NCBI RefSeq assembly: GCF_014287475.1
Contig: NZ_JACOPF010000001.1
Coordinates: 1 to 64,000 of the forward strand
Source: Mediterraneibacter hominis
Lineage (GTDB): Bacteria > Bacillota > Clostridia > Lachnospirales > Lachnospiraceae
Direction: 5' to 3'
Length of the DNA: 64,000 nucleotides
How positions within the stretch are numbered: position 1 is the stretch's first letter; every line of letters starts with the position of its first letter. The notes beneath the pieces are model-generated. The model was not told where the DNA came from. It worked only from the letters and a program-made list of their open reading frames with translations, and searched no databases. The translations under genes were made by a program, and so were the position numbers. Shown piece after piece: positions 26,245 through 35,684 of the stretch.

Positions 26245-27497
26245 AAAAGAAACCGGTTAAGGGCATGAATGACAGACTGCCTGAAGAGATGGAAATCAGA
26301 GACTATGTAATCGGGCTTATCAAGGAGACATATAAATCGTTCGGATTTTCCTCCATTGAGACGCCCTGTGTGGAACATCTGGAAAATCTGCTCAGCAAGC
26401 AGGGAGGAGACAATGAAAAGCTTATTTTTAAAATTTTAAAACGCGGAGAAAAACTAAAGATAGACGAGGCGAAAGAGGAAGGGGATTTGACGGATGGTGG
26501 TCTTCGGTATGATTTGACAGTGCCGCTTTCCAGATATTATGCAAATCACGCAAATGAACTACCCTCACCCTTTAAGGCGTTGCAGATGGGAAATGTATGG
26601 AGGGCGGACAATCCGCAGAGAGGCAGATTCCGCCAGTTTATGCAGTGTGATATTGATATTTTAGGAGAGCCATCAAACTTAGCAGAGATCGAACTGATTC
26701 TGGCTACGACCTGCCTGCTTGGAAAGCTGGATTTTAAGAATTTTACCATTCGTATTAACGATCGGAGATTTTTAAAGGCAATGGCGGCATACAGCGGATT
26801 TCAAGAGAAGGATTATGAGAAGGTCTTTATTATTCTGGATAAAATGGACAAGATTGGATTGGACGGTGTGGCGTCAGAACTAGAGGAATGTGGGTATGCA
26901 AAGGAATCAGTGGAGAAGTATTTACAGCTGTTTAAAGAGATTAAAAATGATGTGGAAGGCGTTCGCTGGTGTAAAGAAAAATTACAGGGCTTTCTTGAGG
27001 ATGAAGCGGCGGATTCACTGGAAATGATCATCACAAGTGTGGAGCATGCCAAAGAGGCAGAGTTTACCATTCGTTTTGATCCCACGCTGGTGCGTGGTAT
27101 GTCCTACTATACCGGAACGATTTTTGAGATTGCGATGGATGAGTTCGGTGGTTCTGTAGGAGGAGGGGGCCGCTATGATAAGATGATAGGTAAATTTACA
27201 GGACAGGATACACCTGCAGTTGGATTTTCTATCGGATTTGAACGGATTGTTATGCTCCTGTCAGAACGAGGATACGAGGTGCCTTCTAAAAGAGAGAAGA
27301 AAGCATTCCTGCTGGAGAAAAGCCTTCCGAAGGAATCTGTGCTAAAAGTACTGGAAATGGCGAAAAAAGAGCGTGAAGATGGAAAACAAGTGATGCTTGT
27401 GAAGCAGAAGAAAAATAAAAAGTTCCAGAAGGAACAGCTAAAAGAGCAGGGATATACAGACATCATAGAGGTATACGCAGATTCCAATTTCGACTAG
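26235..27497 (+). CDS. hisS: histidine-tRNA ligase
   Basis: 420 residues. ATG 26235 is preferred over ATG 26229 because AAAGGAG ends seven bases before it. Class II motifs are visible: motif 1 near SSIETPCVE, motif 2 NVWRADNPQRGRFRQFMQCD, the histidine-specific FDPTLVRGMSYYTGTIFE, and motif 3 VGFSIGFERI. The anticodon-binding C-terminal domain is present. It attaches histidine to tRNA-His. It overlaps the end of hemZ and precedes aspS, a common pairing in Bacillota. Confidence 0.95.
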   Translation: MALKKKPVKGMNDRLPEEMEIRDYVIGLIKETYKSFGFSSIETPCVEHLENLLSKQGGDNEKLIFKILKRGEKLKIDEAKEEGDLTDGGLRYDLTVPLSRYYANHANELPSPFKALQMGNVWRADNPQRGRFRQFMQCDIDILGEPSNLAEIELILATTCLLGKLDFKNFTIRINDRRFLKAMAAYSGFQEKDYEKVFIILDKMDKIGLDGVASELEECGYAKESVEKYLQLFKEIKNDVEGVRWCKEKLQGFLEDEAADSLEMIITSVEHAKEAEFTIRFDPTLVRGMSYYTGTIFEIAMDEFGGSVGGGGRYDKMIGKFTGQDTPAVGFSIGFERIVMLLSERGYEVPSKREKKAFLLEKSLPKESVLKVLEMAKKEREDGKQVMLVKQKKNKKFQKEQLKEQGYTDIIEVYADSNFD

Positions 27498-27556
27498 ATG
27501 CAGGCGAGCTTTGGACAGCAAATATAGGAAAAGAGTACAGAAAGGAAAAGAAAATT

Positions 27557-29347
27557 ATGGCAGAATCAATGCAGGGGCTGAAAAGAAGTCACCGCTGCGG
27601 AGAGCTTTCCGCGGCAAACGTACAGGAGACAGTCACCATCATGGGATGGGTACAGAAGAATAGAAATAAAGGAGGATTGGTCTTTGTAGATGTCAGAGAT
27701 CGTTCTGGGATTATACAGGTTGTATTTGAAGAGGGAAGGACGGATAAGGCATTGCTTGAGAAGGCGGCAGGCCTAAAGGCAGAGTATGTTGTGGCGGTTG
27801 TCGGAACAGTAGAAAGACGTTCCGGCGCGGTAAATGAGAATCTCTCAACAGGGGAGATCGAGGTGGTTCCTTTGGAACTTAGGATTTTGTCAGAATCGGA
27901 GACGCCGCCGTTTCCGATTGAAGAGAATGCAAAGACGAGAGAAGAGGTACGCTTAAAATACAGGTATCTGGATTTAAGAAGACCAGATTTGCAGAGAAAC
28001 CTGATGCTTAGGAGTAAGGTGGCAACCCTGGTGCGCCAGTTCCTTTCTGAAGAGGGATTTTTGGAGATTGAGACGCCTATGCTGGGAAAAAGTACACCGG
28101 AAGGGGCGCGGGATTATCTGGTTCCGAGCCGGATTCATCCAGGCAGCTTTTATGGGCTGCCGCAGTCACCGCAGCTCTATAAGCAGCTTTTGATGTGTTC
28201 CGGATATGACCGTTATTTCCAGATAGCAAAATGCTTCCGAGATGAGGATTTACGTGCAGACAGACAACCAGAGTTTACGCAGATTGACATGGAGCTGTCG
28301 TTTGTAGATGTAGAGGATGTCATTGATGTAAATGAACGTATGCTTGCGAAGTTATTCAAAGAAACATTAAATGTGGATGTCCCACTTCCGATTCCGCGGA
28401 TGACCTGGCAGGAGGCAATGGATCGGTTTGGCTCTGACAAGCCGGATATCCGGTTTGGAATGGAGCTGACAGATGTAACCGAAGTAGTAAGAGAATGCGG
28501 ATTCGGTGTGTTCACAGGAGCCATTGAAAACGGAGGAAGCGTGCGGGGAATCAATGCAAAAGGACAGGGGGCAATGCCGCGGAAGAAAATCGATAAGCTG
28601 ACGTCCTTTGTGAAAGATTACGGCGCAAAGGGACTTGCCTATGTGGCAATTCAAGAGGATGGCTCTGTCAAGTCTTCTTTTGCTAAATTCTTAAGTGAAG
28701 CAGAGATGAACGGTCTTATCCAGGCGATGAACGGGGAGCCAGGAGATCTGCTCTTGTTCGCAGCAGACAAGAATAAAGTAGTATGGGACAGCCTAGGCGC
28801 TCTGCGTCTGGAACTGGCAAAGCAGTTGGAGCTGCTTGACAAGAACGAATATAAATTCCTTTGGATTACCGAATTCCCGCTTCTGGAGTGGAGTGAGGAG
28901 CAAAACCGCTACACAGCAATGCATCACCCGTTTACTATGCCGATGGAAGAGGATTTAGACTTGCTTGATAAGGAACCTGGAAAAGTGCGCGCGAAGGCAT
29001 ATGACATTGTACTCAACGGAAATGAAATCGGCGGGGGAAGTGTCCGTATTTTCCAGGACAATGTGCAGGAAAAAATGTTTGAAGTGCTGGGCTTTACAAA
29101 GGAGCAGGCGTACAGTCAGTTTGGCTTCCTCTTAGATGCCTTTAAATACGGTGTTCCGCCACACGCAGGACTCGCTTATGGGCTGGATCGCCTTGTCATG
29201 TTGATGGCGAAGGAAGACAGTATCCGTGATGTGATCGCGTTCCCGAAGGTAAAAGATGCCTCCTGTCTGATGACAGAAGCTCCGAGTGTTGTAGATGAAA
29301 AACAGCTGGAAGAACTGGGGCTGGAAAGGGCGAAGGAAAAAGAATAA
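27557..29347 (+). CDS. aspS: aspartate-tRNA ligase
   Basis: 596 residues, the bacterial AspRS length. It has an N-terminal OB anticodon-binding domain (about 15-110, VTIMGWVQKNRNKGGLVFVD), motif 1 near FLEIETPML, motif 2 FQIAKCFRDEDLRADRQPEFTQ, the bacterial GAD insertion (about 305-410), and motif 3 GLAYGLDRLVMLM. It attaches aspartate to tRNA-Asp. Whether it also mischarges tRNA-Asn cannot be told here. It ends with a charged tail before a large perfect inverted repeat. Confidence 0.95.
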   Translation: MAESMQGLKRSHRCGELSAANVQETVTIMGWVQKNRNKGGLVFVDVRDRSGIIQVVFEEGRTDKALLEKAAGLKAEYVVAVVGTVERRSGAVNENLSTGEIEVVPLELRILSESETPPFPIEENAKTREEVRLKYRYLDLRRPDLQRNLMLRSKVATLVRQFLSEEGFLEIETPMLGKSTPEGARDYLVPSRIHPGSFYGLPQSPQLYKQLLMCSGYDRYFQIAKCFRDEDLRADRQPEFTQIDMELSFVDVEDVIDVNERMLAKLFKETLNVDVPLPIPRMTWQEAMDRFGSDKPDIRFGMELTDVTEVVRECGFGVFTGAIENGGSVRGINAKGQGAMPRKKIDKLTSFVKDYGAKGLAYVAIQEDGSVKSSFAKFLSEAEMNGLIQAMNGEPGDLLLFAADKNKVVWDSLGALRLELAKQLELLDKNEYKFLWITEFPLLEWSEEQNRYTAMHHPFTMPMEEDLDLLDKEPGKVRAKAYDIVLNGNEIGGGSVRIFQDNVQEKMFEVLGFTKEQAYSQFGFLLDAFKYGVPPHAGLAYGLDRLVMLMAKEDSIRDVIAFPKVKDASCLMTEAPSVVDEKQLEELGLERAKEKE

Positions 29348-29377
29348 AAGGAAGTAGTAAAAGAGGAAAAAGAAATA

Positions 29378-29448
29378 GAATCTGGCTTTCGCCGCAGACA
29401 TCAATTATACTGTCTTTTGTAAGGGAAAGATGCGGGAAAGCCAGATTC
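29378..29448 (+). terminator. long-loop inverted repeat after aspS
   Basis: GAATCTGGCTTTC (29378-29390) and GAAAGCCAGATTC (29436-29448) are perfect complements separated by 45 bases; no T run follows. It probably ends or stabilises the rel-aspS transcript, but it lacks the classical intrinsic terminator tail. Confidence 0.5.
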
Positions 29449-29504
29449 CCTTTGCGAGTATTTAGCTATAAGGCAATTCCTTATAAACGGAAGATAAATA
29501 GAAC

Positions 29505-29539
29505 AAAAAAAACTGCTGATTTTTAATCAGCAGTTTTTT
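29505..29539. terminator. bidirectional intrinsic terminator of the tRNA gene
   Basis: AAAAAACTGCTGAT pairs with ATCAGCAGTTTTTT with a short AT loop. Runs of A and T on either side make it functional on both strands. It lies six bases beyond the 3' end of the tRNA on the minus strand and faces the end of aspS. Confidence 0.85.
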
Positions 29540-29544
29540 ATAAG

Positions 29545-29617
29545 AGCGACAGACGGGGTTCGAACCCGCGACCCCGACCTTGGCAAGGTCGTACTCTACC
29601 AACTGAGCCACTGTCGC
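29545..29617 (-). tRNA. tRNA-Gly (GCC)
   Basis: On the minus strand a 73-base cloverleaf starts GCGACAG and its acceptor partner is CTGTCGC with discriminator T. The D-arm has GCTCAGTTGGTAGAG, the anticodon stem is CGACC/GGTCG with loop TTGCCAA (anticodon GCC, glycine), and the T-arm loop is TTCGAAC. CCA is not encoded. It is a single tRNA between aspS and hom and has its own terminator. Confidence 0.95.
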
Positions 29618-29781
29618 ATTTACTCTCCGTCAACCGGAACAATAAATACTATACTATATGGTTTTTAGAATGTCAACAACTTTTTGAAAAAAATTTGCGG
29701 TAAAAGCAAGAGGGCTTTCGGGAATGTATTTTTTATGCTATAATATGTGCCAATAAACACTTGGGAAAGGACTTGAAAGAT

Positions 29782-31068
29782 ATGGAACAAAAAAAGATAA
29801 AAGCCGCGCTTCTTGGCTTGGGAACCGTCGGCGGCGGAGTATATAAGCTGATACAGAGAAGAAAAGATGAGATGGAGCAGATAATTGGAACACAGCTTGA
29901 AATTGTCAAAATCATGGTGCACAATCTGGACAAAAAAAGAGAAGGTATTGCCCTTTCCCTTCTGACAGACAACTGGCAGGAGATTATAGAGGATGAAGAG
30001 ATAGAGATTATTATTGAAGTGATCGGAGGTATAGAGCCGGCTAAGACAATGATCTTAGAAGCGCTGCATGCAGGAAAGCATGTGGTTACAGCGAATAAGG
30101 ATCTGATCGCACAGCAGGGAAGAGAGCTGTTAAACGCTGCGGAAGAAAGTGGAGCAGATTTCCTATTTGAGGCATCAGTGGCAGGCGGAATCCCGATTAT
30201 CCGCCCATTAAAGCAATGCCTTGCGGCGAATGAGCTTACAGATGTGGTAGGGATTGTAAATGGGACAACTAATTACATTTTGACGAAAATGTTCGAAGAA
30301 AATGTAAGCTTTGAGAGTGCGCTTGTAAAAGCAAAGGAGCTGGGATATGCGGAGGCAGATCCGACGGCAGATATAGAAGGATTGGACGCCGGAAGAAAAG
30401 TGGCGATTATGGCGTCTATCGCATTTCATACGCGGGTGGTATTTGAAGATGTGCATACGGAAGGAATCACAAAAATTACGGAAAAGGACGTTGCCTATGC
30501 AAAAGATTTGGACTGCGTGATTAAACTTCTGGGAGTGGCACATGATACAAAAGAGGGAATTGAAGTAGGTGTGTACCCGATGATATTAAAAAAAGAACAT
30601 CCGCTTGCCTCTGTCCGGGATTCATTTAACGCGGTGTTTGTGCATGGAGATGCGGTGGACGACGCTATGTTTTACGGAAGAGGTGCAGGAGAATTTCCTA
30701 CAGCAAGCGCGGTTGTGGGGGATGTCATTGACGTGGCACGGGATATACAGTATGAATGTACAGGAAGAATCAGTTGTACCTGTTATAAAGATACACCGAT
30801 CAAAAAATTTGAAGAGGTGAAAAACAAATTTTTCCTGCGTATGCAGGTGAAAAACCAGCCGGGTGTGCTTGCATGTATCGCACAGATTTTTGGAAATCAT
30901 AAGGTCAGTATCGTGCGGGTAGTACAAAAATATGTAGAGGAGACCCAGGCGGAGCTGGTAATCGTAACGGACAAAGTGAAAGAAGGCTATATGAAAAATG
31001 CTTTAAAAGAATTGGAAGATCTGGAGGATATTTACGAAGTAAGCAGTGTTATCCGGGCATATCTGTAG
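29782..31068 (+). CDS. hom: homoserine dehydrogenase
   Basis: 428 residues from ATG 29782; an upstream TTG frame adds only seven residues. The NAD(P)-binding site is LLGLGTVGGGVYKLI. The catalytic domain has NKDLIAQQG, GGIPIIRPLKQCL, VNGTTNYILTKM and the GLDAGRKVAIMA segment. A C-terminal ACT domain (about 350-428) suggests feedback control by threonine. It reduces aspartate semialdehyde to homoserine in the threonine/methionine pathway. A TATAAT-like -10 is visible near 29740. The next gene, a MarR regulator, starts 58 bases after the stop. Confidence 0.95.
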   Translation: MEQKKIKAALLGLGTVGGGVYKLIQRRKDEMEQIIGTQLEIVKIMVHNLDKKREGIALSLLTDNWQEIIEDEEIEIIIEVIGGIEPAKTMILEALHAGKHVVTANKDLIAQQGRELLNAAEESGADFLFEASVAGGIPIIRPLKQCLAANELTDVVGIVNGTTNYILTKMFEENVSFESALVKAKELGYAEADPTADIEGLDAGRKVAIMASIAFHTRVVFEDVHTEGITKITEKDVAYAKDLDCVIKLLGVAHDTKEGIEVGVYPMILKKEHPLASVRDSFNAVFVHGDAVDDAMFYGRGAGEFPTASAVVGDVIDVARDIQYECTGRISCTCYKDTPIKKFEEVKNKFFLRMQVKNQPGVLACIAQIFGNHKVSIVRVVQKYVEETQAELVIVTDKVKEGYMKNALKELEDLEDIYEVSSVIRAYL

Positions 31069-31126
31069 AGTGTGTCAGAAGGAAACTTGCTTTTCCATAA
31101 TGCTTTCAGGCAGAAAGGGGCGCCGG

Positions 31127-31561
31127 ATGGAGAGAAGAAACCAGCCAATCGGGTTTATGGTAAAACAGATTAACAATGTGTTTGAAAAAGATTTAAATGA
31201 GAGACTGCGTACAATCGGTATTACTTCTTCACAGTGCGCAGTTTTGGATTATCTGTTTCACACAAGCAAGGATGAAGTAAATCAGAGGGATGTAGAGAGG
31301 CATTTAAGCCTAAAAAATCCCACTGTGACAGGGATACTAAAAAGGCTGGATGAAAAGGGGTTTATCTTATGTGTTCCCAATACGACAGACAAAAGAAAGA
31401 AAAATATCTATCTTACAGAAAAGGCATATGACATCCAGAGGAGAATGGAAGCGGACAGAAAGAAGATGGATAAGAATCTGACAAGAGGTATGACAAAAAA
31501 GGAAATCGCGGCTTTGACAAGGGGACTGGAAAAAATGTTATATAATATTGCAGAACCATAA
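31127..31561 (+). CDS. MarR family transcriptional regulator
   Basis: 144 residues from ATG 31127 with AAAGGGG six bases before it; the frame is open back to 31046 inside hom. The winged-helix core is present: GITSSQCAVLDYLF, the recognition helix LSLKNPTVTGILKRLDEKGFI, and the wing CVPNTTDKRKKNIYLTEKA. Such proteins bind as dimers to palindromes and respond to small molecules. Neither a ligand nor an operator can be named. It lies between hom and thyA and could be read from the hom promoter. Confidence 0.9.
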   Translation: MERRNQPIGFMVKQINNVFEKDLNERLRTIGITSSQCAVLDYLFHTSKDEVNQRDVERHLSLKNPTVTGILKRLDEKGFILCVPNTTDKRKKNIYLTEKAYDIQRRMEADRKKMDKNLTRGMTKKEIAALTRGLEKMLYNIAEP

Positions 31562-31603
31562 ACAGAACTATAAAAAGTATCCAGGCAGGACAGGAGGAGA
31601 AAA

Positions 31604-32452
31604 ATGAGTTACGCTGACAAAGTATTTATACAGATGTGCAGGGACATCATAGACAACGGAACTAGTACGGAAGGGGAGAAGGTAAGACCGGTATGGGAGG
31701 ACGGTACCCCGGCATACACGATAAAGAAATTCGGAGTGGTAAACCGGTATGATCTCTCAAAAGAATTTCCCGCGCTTACGCTTCGAAGGACGGGGATAAA
31801 AAGCTGTACGGATGAGCTTCTATGGATATGGCAGAAAAAATCGAACAATATCCATGAGCTGAACAGCCATATTTGGGATAGCTGGGCGGATGAGACCGGC
31901 TCTATTGGGAAAGCATATGGCTATCAGATGGGAGTAAAGCACAGGTATAAGGAAGGAATGATGGATCAGGTAGATCGGGTTATTTATGACTTAAAGAATA
32001 ATCCATATAGCCGTCGTATTATGACAAACCTCTATGTGCATCAGGATTTGCATGAGATGAACCTATATCCGTGCGCTTACAGTATGACATTTAATGTGAC
32101 AAAAGAAAAAGACAGCGACAGACTGACGCTGAACGGGATATTGAATCAGCGCTCCCAGGACGTGCTGACGGCAAATAATTGGAATGTGTGCCAGTATGCC
32201 GTGTTGCTTCATATGCTGGCGCAGGTATGCGACATGAAAGTAGGAGAGTTCATACACGTGATTGCAGATGCACATATTTATGACAGGCATATTCCGATGA
32301 TCGAAGAACTGATTGCCAGAGAACCGCTTCCAGCGCCGAAGTTCTGGCTGAATCCAGAAATTAAAGATTTCTATGCGTTTACCTGTGAAGATGTGCGGCT
32401 GGACGATTACCAGACTCATCCGCAGATCAAGAATATACCGGTTGCAGTGTAG
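31604..32452 (+). CDS. thyA: thymidylate synthase (ThyA type)
   Basis: 282 residues with AGGAGGAG before ATG 31604. The sequence follows the Bacillus subtilis ThyA form: ELLWIWQKKSNN, HIWDSWADETGSIGKAYGYQ, and the catalytic cysteine in LYPCAYSMTFNV. It also has the substrate-binding RSQDVLTANNWNVCQY and the last DAHIYDRHI. It methylates dUMP to dTMP using methylenetetrahydrofolate. The folA gene that regenerates tetrahydrofolate follows after 63 bases, the classical pairing. Confidence 0.95.
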   Translation: MSYADKVFIQMCRDIIDNGTSTEGEKVRPVWEDGTPAYTIKKFGVVNRYDLSKEFPALTLRRTGIKSCTDELLWIWQKKSNNIHELNSHIWDSWADETGSIGKAYGYQMGVKHRYKEGMMDQVDRVIYDLKNNPYSRRIMTNLYVHQDLHEMNLYPCAYSMTFNVTKEKDSDRLTLNGILNQRSQDVLTANNWNVCQYAVLLHMLAQVCDMKVGEFIHVIADAHIYDRHIPMIEELIAREPLPAPKFWLNPEIKDFYAFTCEDVRLDDYQTHPQIKNIPVAV

Positions 32453-32515
32453 GAAGAAGCTGTACTTAAGCGGTGCAGTGCAGAGAATAGAAGACAGTAA
32501 GGAGAGGAGAAAAAG

Positions 32516-33007
32516 ATGCAGGCGATTGTTGCAGCAGATAAAAACTGGGGAATTGGGAAGAAAAACAGGCTTCTTGTAAGTATTCCTTCTGATATGAAAT
32601 TTTTTCGGGAAAAAACGACAGGAAAGGTGGTCGTGATGGGGAGAAAGACACTGGAGAGCTTCCCAAACGGCAGACCGCTGAAAAACAGGACAAATATTGT
32701 ATTGACAGGAAACAAGGACTATGCGGTGAAGGACGCGGTCATTGTACATTCGGAAGAAGAATTAAAAGAAGAATTAAAAAAATATAAGGAAGAAGAAATA
32801 TTTGTCATTGGAGGAGAGAGCGTTTACAAGCTGCTGCTGCCGCTTTGTAATATAGTTTATGTTACAAAGATAGAACAGGAATTTGAAGCAGATACATTCT
32901 TCCCCAATTTAGATAAGAAGAAAGAATGGAGAATGACAGAGGAAGGTGAGGAACAGACCTGTTTTGATCTGGAATTCAGGTTTACAAAATATGAGCGGCA
33001 GAAATAA
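32516..33007 (+). CDS. folA: dihydrofolate reductase
   Basis: 163 residues with AAGGAGAGGAG upstream. It begins MQAIVAADKNWGIGKKNRLL, the folate-binding start with the WGIG loop. The NADPH-binding segments VVMGRKTLESF and IFVIGGESVYKLLL and the final FRFTKYER are typical. It reduces dihydrofolate to tetrahydrofolate after thyA. The last 17 bases overlap the start of the zinc-binding lipoprotein gene, so it is co-translated with the znu genes. Confidence 0.95.
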   Translation: MQAIVAADKNWGIGKKNRLLVSIPSDMKFFREKTTGKVVVMGRKTLESFPNGRPLKNRTNIVLTGNKDYAVKDAVIVHSEEELKEELKKYKEEEIFVIGGESVYKLLLPLCNIVYVTKIEQEFEADTFFPNLDKKKEWRMTEEGEEQTCFDLEFRFTKYERQK

Positions 33008-34034
33008 AAGGAAGGGAGCGCGTCTTTCTTCCCTTCTTCTTTTGGGGTGCATGGCAGCAGGGATTCTCTGCCAGGGCTGTACATGGCAGGCGGATAATAC
33101 CGGAGCAAAGGAAAAAGAAGAAACAAAGGGAGAGGAGAAGATACGTGTCGTGACGACGATCTTTCCACAGTATGATTTTGTACGTGAGATTGCGGGAGAG
33201 AGAGTAGAGCTTAAGATGCTGATGAAGCCAGGAGAAGAGACCCATTCTTATGAGCCGACTCCGCAGGATATTATTGCTGTGCAGAACAGTGATATATTTA
33301 TCTATGTGGGCGGCGAAAACGATGAATGGGTGGAAGAAATTCTTGCCTCCATGCCGGATGAAAACAGAGAGACATTAAAGCTGACAGACTGTGTGGACAC
33401 ATATGAAGAAGATCATGTGGAGGGAATGAAAGAAGAACATAAGCATTCCCACGAGGAGGAAAAAGAAAGTACACAGTCAGAAGAAATAAAGACACATTCC
33501 GTCCATGAGATAGACGAGCATGTCTGGACGTCGCCGCGTAATGCCATTCAAATTGTAGAGGCTGTCAAGGATCTGCTTGTCAAAGTAGATGAGAGAAATG
33601 CGTCTGTCTATGAAGAGAATGCATCTGACTATGAAGAAAAACTCTGGGAGCTGGATGCACAGTTTCAACAGGTAGTACAGACATCTAAACGCAGGCTTCT
33701 TTTATTCGGGGATCGCTTTCCGTTCCGGTATTTTGCGGAGGAATATGGACTTTCTTATTACGCGGCATTTCCGGGCTGTGCTTCGGACACAGAGCCAAGT
33801 GCTGCGACGATGGCATTTTTGATTGATAAGGTAAAGGAAGAAAGGATTCCTGTTATACTGAAAATGGAATTGAGCAATGCAGATATTTCCAATGCAATTG
33901 CAGAGGCGACAGACACAAGGGTCGAGACGTTCTACAGCTGCCATAATATTTCGGCAGAGGATTTTGAAAATGGAGAAACCTATTACAGCATGATGGAAAA
34001 AAACGTAGAGACGCTGAAAGAGGCTTTGAACTAA
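32991..34034 (+). CDS. znuA: zinc ABC transporter substrate-binding lipoprotein
   Basis: 347 residues from ATG 32991 within folA. A lipoprotein signal is seen (GARLSSLLLLGCMAAGILCQGC, cysteine near residue 29). The mature part is a cluster A-1 metal-binding protein: VVTTIFPQYDFVREIAG, HSYEPTPQD (metal His), and DEHVWTSPRNA. A His/Glu-rich loop (KEEHKHSHEEEKE, then HSVHEIDEH) typical of ZnuA/AdcA collects zinc. The rest carries FPGCASDTEPSAATM. It delivers zinc to the ZnuBC permease encoded directly downstream. Manganese is a less likely alternative because of the His-rich loop. Confidence 0.92.
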   Translation: MSGRNKRKGARLSSLLLLGCMAAGILCQGCTWQADNTGAKEKEETKGEEKIRVVTTIFPQYDFVREIAGERVELKMLMKPGEETHSYEPTPQDIIAVQNSDIFIYVGGENDEWVEEILASMPDENRETLKLTDCVDTYEEDHVEGMKEEHKHSHEEEKESTQSEEIKTHSVHEIDEHVWTSPRNAIQIVEAVKDLLVKVDERNASVYEENASDYEEKLWELDAQFQQVVQTSKRRLLLFGDRFPFRYFAEEYGLSYYAAFPGCASDTEPSAATMAFLIDKVKEERIPVILKMELSNADISNAIAEATDTRVETFYSCHNISAEDFENGETYYSMMEKNVETLKEALN

Positions 34035-34051
34035 AGGAGGCAGAAAATCAG

Positions 34052-34762
34052 ATGGCGCTGATAAAGTGTGAAAATGTGTCCGTCGGTTACGAGGGGCAGA
34101 CAGTAATAAAGGATTTGAATTTTCAGATAGCTAACGGGGATTATCTGTGCATTGTGGGAGAAAATGGTTCCGGTAAAAGTACACTGGTAAAAAGTATTTT
34201 GGGGCTGAAAGCAGTGGAAAAAGGGCGGATTGTTTTTGGAGACGGGCTGCGGCAGACAGAAATTGGGTATCTTCCACAGCAGACAGAAGTGCAGAAAGAT
34301 TTTCCGGCGAGTGTTTATGAAGTGGTGCTGTCCGGGAGGCTGAACAGTCGGGGACTTCGTCCCTTTTATACAGCACAGGACAGACGTACAGTATATGAAA
34401 AGATGGAAATGCTTGGAATTCATGCATTATCCCGCCAGTGCTTCCGAGATTTGTCAGGAGGACAGAAACAAAGGGTACTGCTTGCACGTGCTCTGTGCGC
34501 GACAAAAAAGCTGCTTTTGCTAGACGAACCGGTGACGGGACTGGATCCGATCGTGACAGGTGAATTTTATCAGTTGTTATGTAAAATCAACAGAGAACAA
34601 AAGATTGCAGTTGTGATGGTTTCGCATGATGTAGAGAGTGCTGTAGAGTATGCGAGTCATATTCTGCATTTAAGCGAAGACACACAGTTTTTCGGGACTG
34701 CCGCGGCATACCAGAAAAGCCGGGCAGGAAAGACATTCCTGGGAGGTGAAGCTTATGTTTGA
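34052..34762 (+). CDS. znuC: zinc ABC transporter ATP-binding protein
   Basis: 236 residues with AAAGGAGG before the ATG. Walker A GENGSGKST (near residue 38), Q-loop YLPQQTEVQKDFPASV, signature LSGGQKQRVLLARALC, Walker B LLLLDEPVTGLD and H-loop VSHD are all present. It powers metal uptake with the following permease, whose start overlaps its 3' end by eight bases. Confidence 0.95.
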   Translation: MALIKCENVSVGYEGQTVIKDLNFQIANGDYLCIVGENGSGKSTLVKSILGLKAVEKGRIVFGDGLRQTEIGYLPQQTEVQKDFPASVYEVVLSGRLNSRGLRPFYTAQDRRTVYEKMEMLGIHALSRQCFRDLSGGQKQRVLLARALCATKKLLLLDEPVTGLDPIVTGEFYQLLCKINREQKIAVVMVSHDVESAVEYASHILHLSEDTQFFGTAAAYQKSRAGKTFLGGEAYV

Positions 34763-35582
34763 GACGGTAGCACAGATGCTTTCATATCCGTTTATGGTGA
34801 GGGCGTTTCTTGTTGGTTCTCTGGTGGCGCTGTGTTCTGCTCTTTTGGGAGTCAGCCTTGTCTTAAAACGGTATTCTATGATAGGAGACGGGTTATCCCA
34901 TGTAGGATTCGGAGCTCTGGCGGTGGCGACAGCGGTAAACGCAGCGCCTCTTTCTGTAGCAATTCCCATTGTTGTATTGGCTGCGATATTGCTGCTTCGT
35001 ATTCGTTCCAACACCAGAATTAAAGGAGACGCGGCGACTGCCATGATTTCCACAGGGGCACTTGCAGTCGGCGTTATGGTGATTTCTATGACGACAGGGA
35101 TGAACACAGACGTCTATAATTATATGTTTGGAAGTATCCTTGCCATGAGCGCCCAGGATGTAAAACTGAGTCTGATTTTGTGTGCTGTGGTATTGATTTT
35201 GTATGTATTTTTCTATCAAAAAATATTCGCGGTGACCTTTGACGAAACTTTTGCGCTTGCTACAGGAGTGCGGGCGAATCTATATAATACAATGATAGCG
35301 GTTCTGACCGCGGTTACGATTGTACTTGGTATGCGGATGATGGGAGCGCTTCTTGTATCCAGCCTGATTATATTTCCAGCACTTACTTCTATGCGGTTAT
35401 GCAAGACCTTTAAGAGCGTGATTATAAGTGCAGGTGTTCTTTCTGTAATTTGTCTTGTTGTCGGGCTTATACTGTCTTACTTTTGTGCAGCGCCGGCAGG
35501 AGCCAGCGTAGTCCTTGTAAATCTGACGGCATTTCTTGTGTATTCGGTTCTTGGAATTGCCAGAAATGCAAGGAGAGGATAA
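34755..35582 (+). CDS. znuB: zinc ABC transporter permease
   Basis: 275 residues from ATG 34755 with GGGAGG eight bases upstream (GTG 34746 is in frame but too close to that site). There are about eight membrane helices of the ABC-3 family: MVRAFLVGSLVALCSALLG, the conserved GDGLSHVGFG, and the last helices ending in NLTAFLVYSVLG. It forms the channel with ZnuC. The gene ends just before the promoter of the ilvB T-box leader, so it is the last gene of folA-znuACB. Confidence 0.92.
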   Translation: MFETVAQMLSYPFMVRAFLVGSLVALCSALLGVSLVLKRYSMIGDGLSHVGFGALAVATAVNAAPLSVAIPIVVLAAILLLRIRSNTRIKGDAATAMISTGALAVGVMVISMTTGMNTDVYNYMFGSILAMSAQDVKLSLILCAVVLILYVFFYQKIFAVTFDETFALATGVRANLYNTMIAVLTAVTIVLGMRMMGALLVSSLIIFPALTSMRLCKTFKSVIISAGVLSVICLVVGLILSYFCAAPAGASVVLVNLTAFLVYSVLGIARNARRG

Positions 35583-35624
35583 GATACATCAAGGAGTCTG
35601 CTAAAATGTATCAAGAAGTGAGCG

Positions 35625-35653
35625 TTGACAAAGGAAAAGATACAAATTATAAT
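35625..35653 (+). promoter_or_regulatory. promoter of the ilvB T-box leader
   Basis: TTGACA at 35625-35630, a 17-base spacer and TATAAT at 35648-35653: a perfect consensus promoter. Transcription would begin near 35660, just before the T-box stem I. Confidence 0.85.
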
Positions 35654-35684
35654 GAAAATATCTTATCACAGAAAAGGTTTAGAA

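Noticed and set aside
27160..27175. G-rich tract in hisS considered as a second slippage site
   Set aside because: The frame is intact on both sides and the glycines belong to the conserved class II motif region; the G run is short (five to six).
32063..32749. 228-codon minus-strand ORF opposite thyA and folA
   Set aside because: Antisense to two clear enzyme genes; no recognisable domain.
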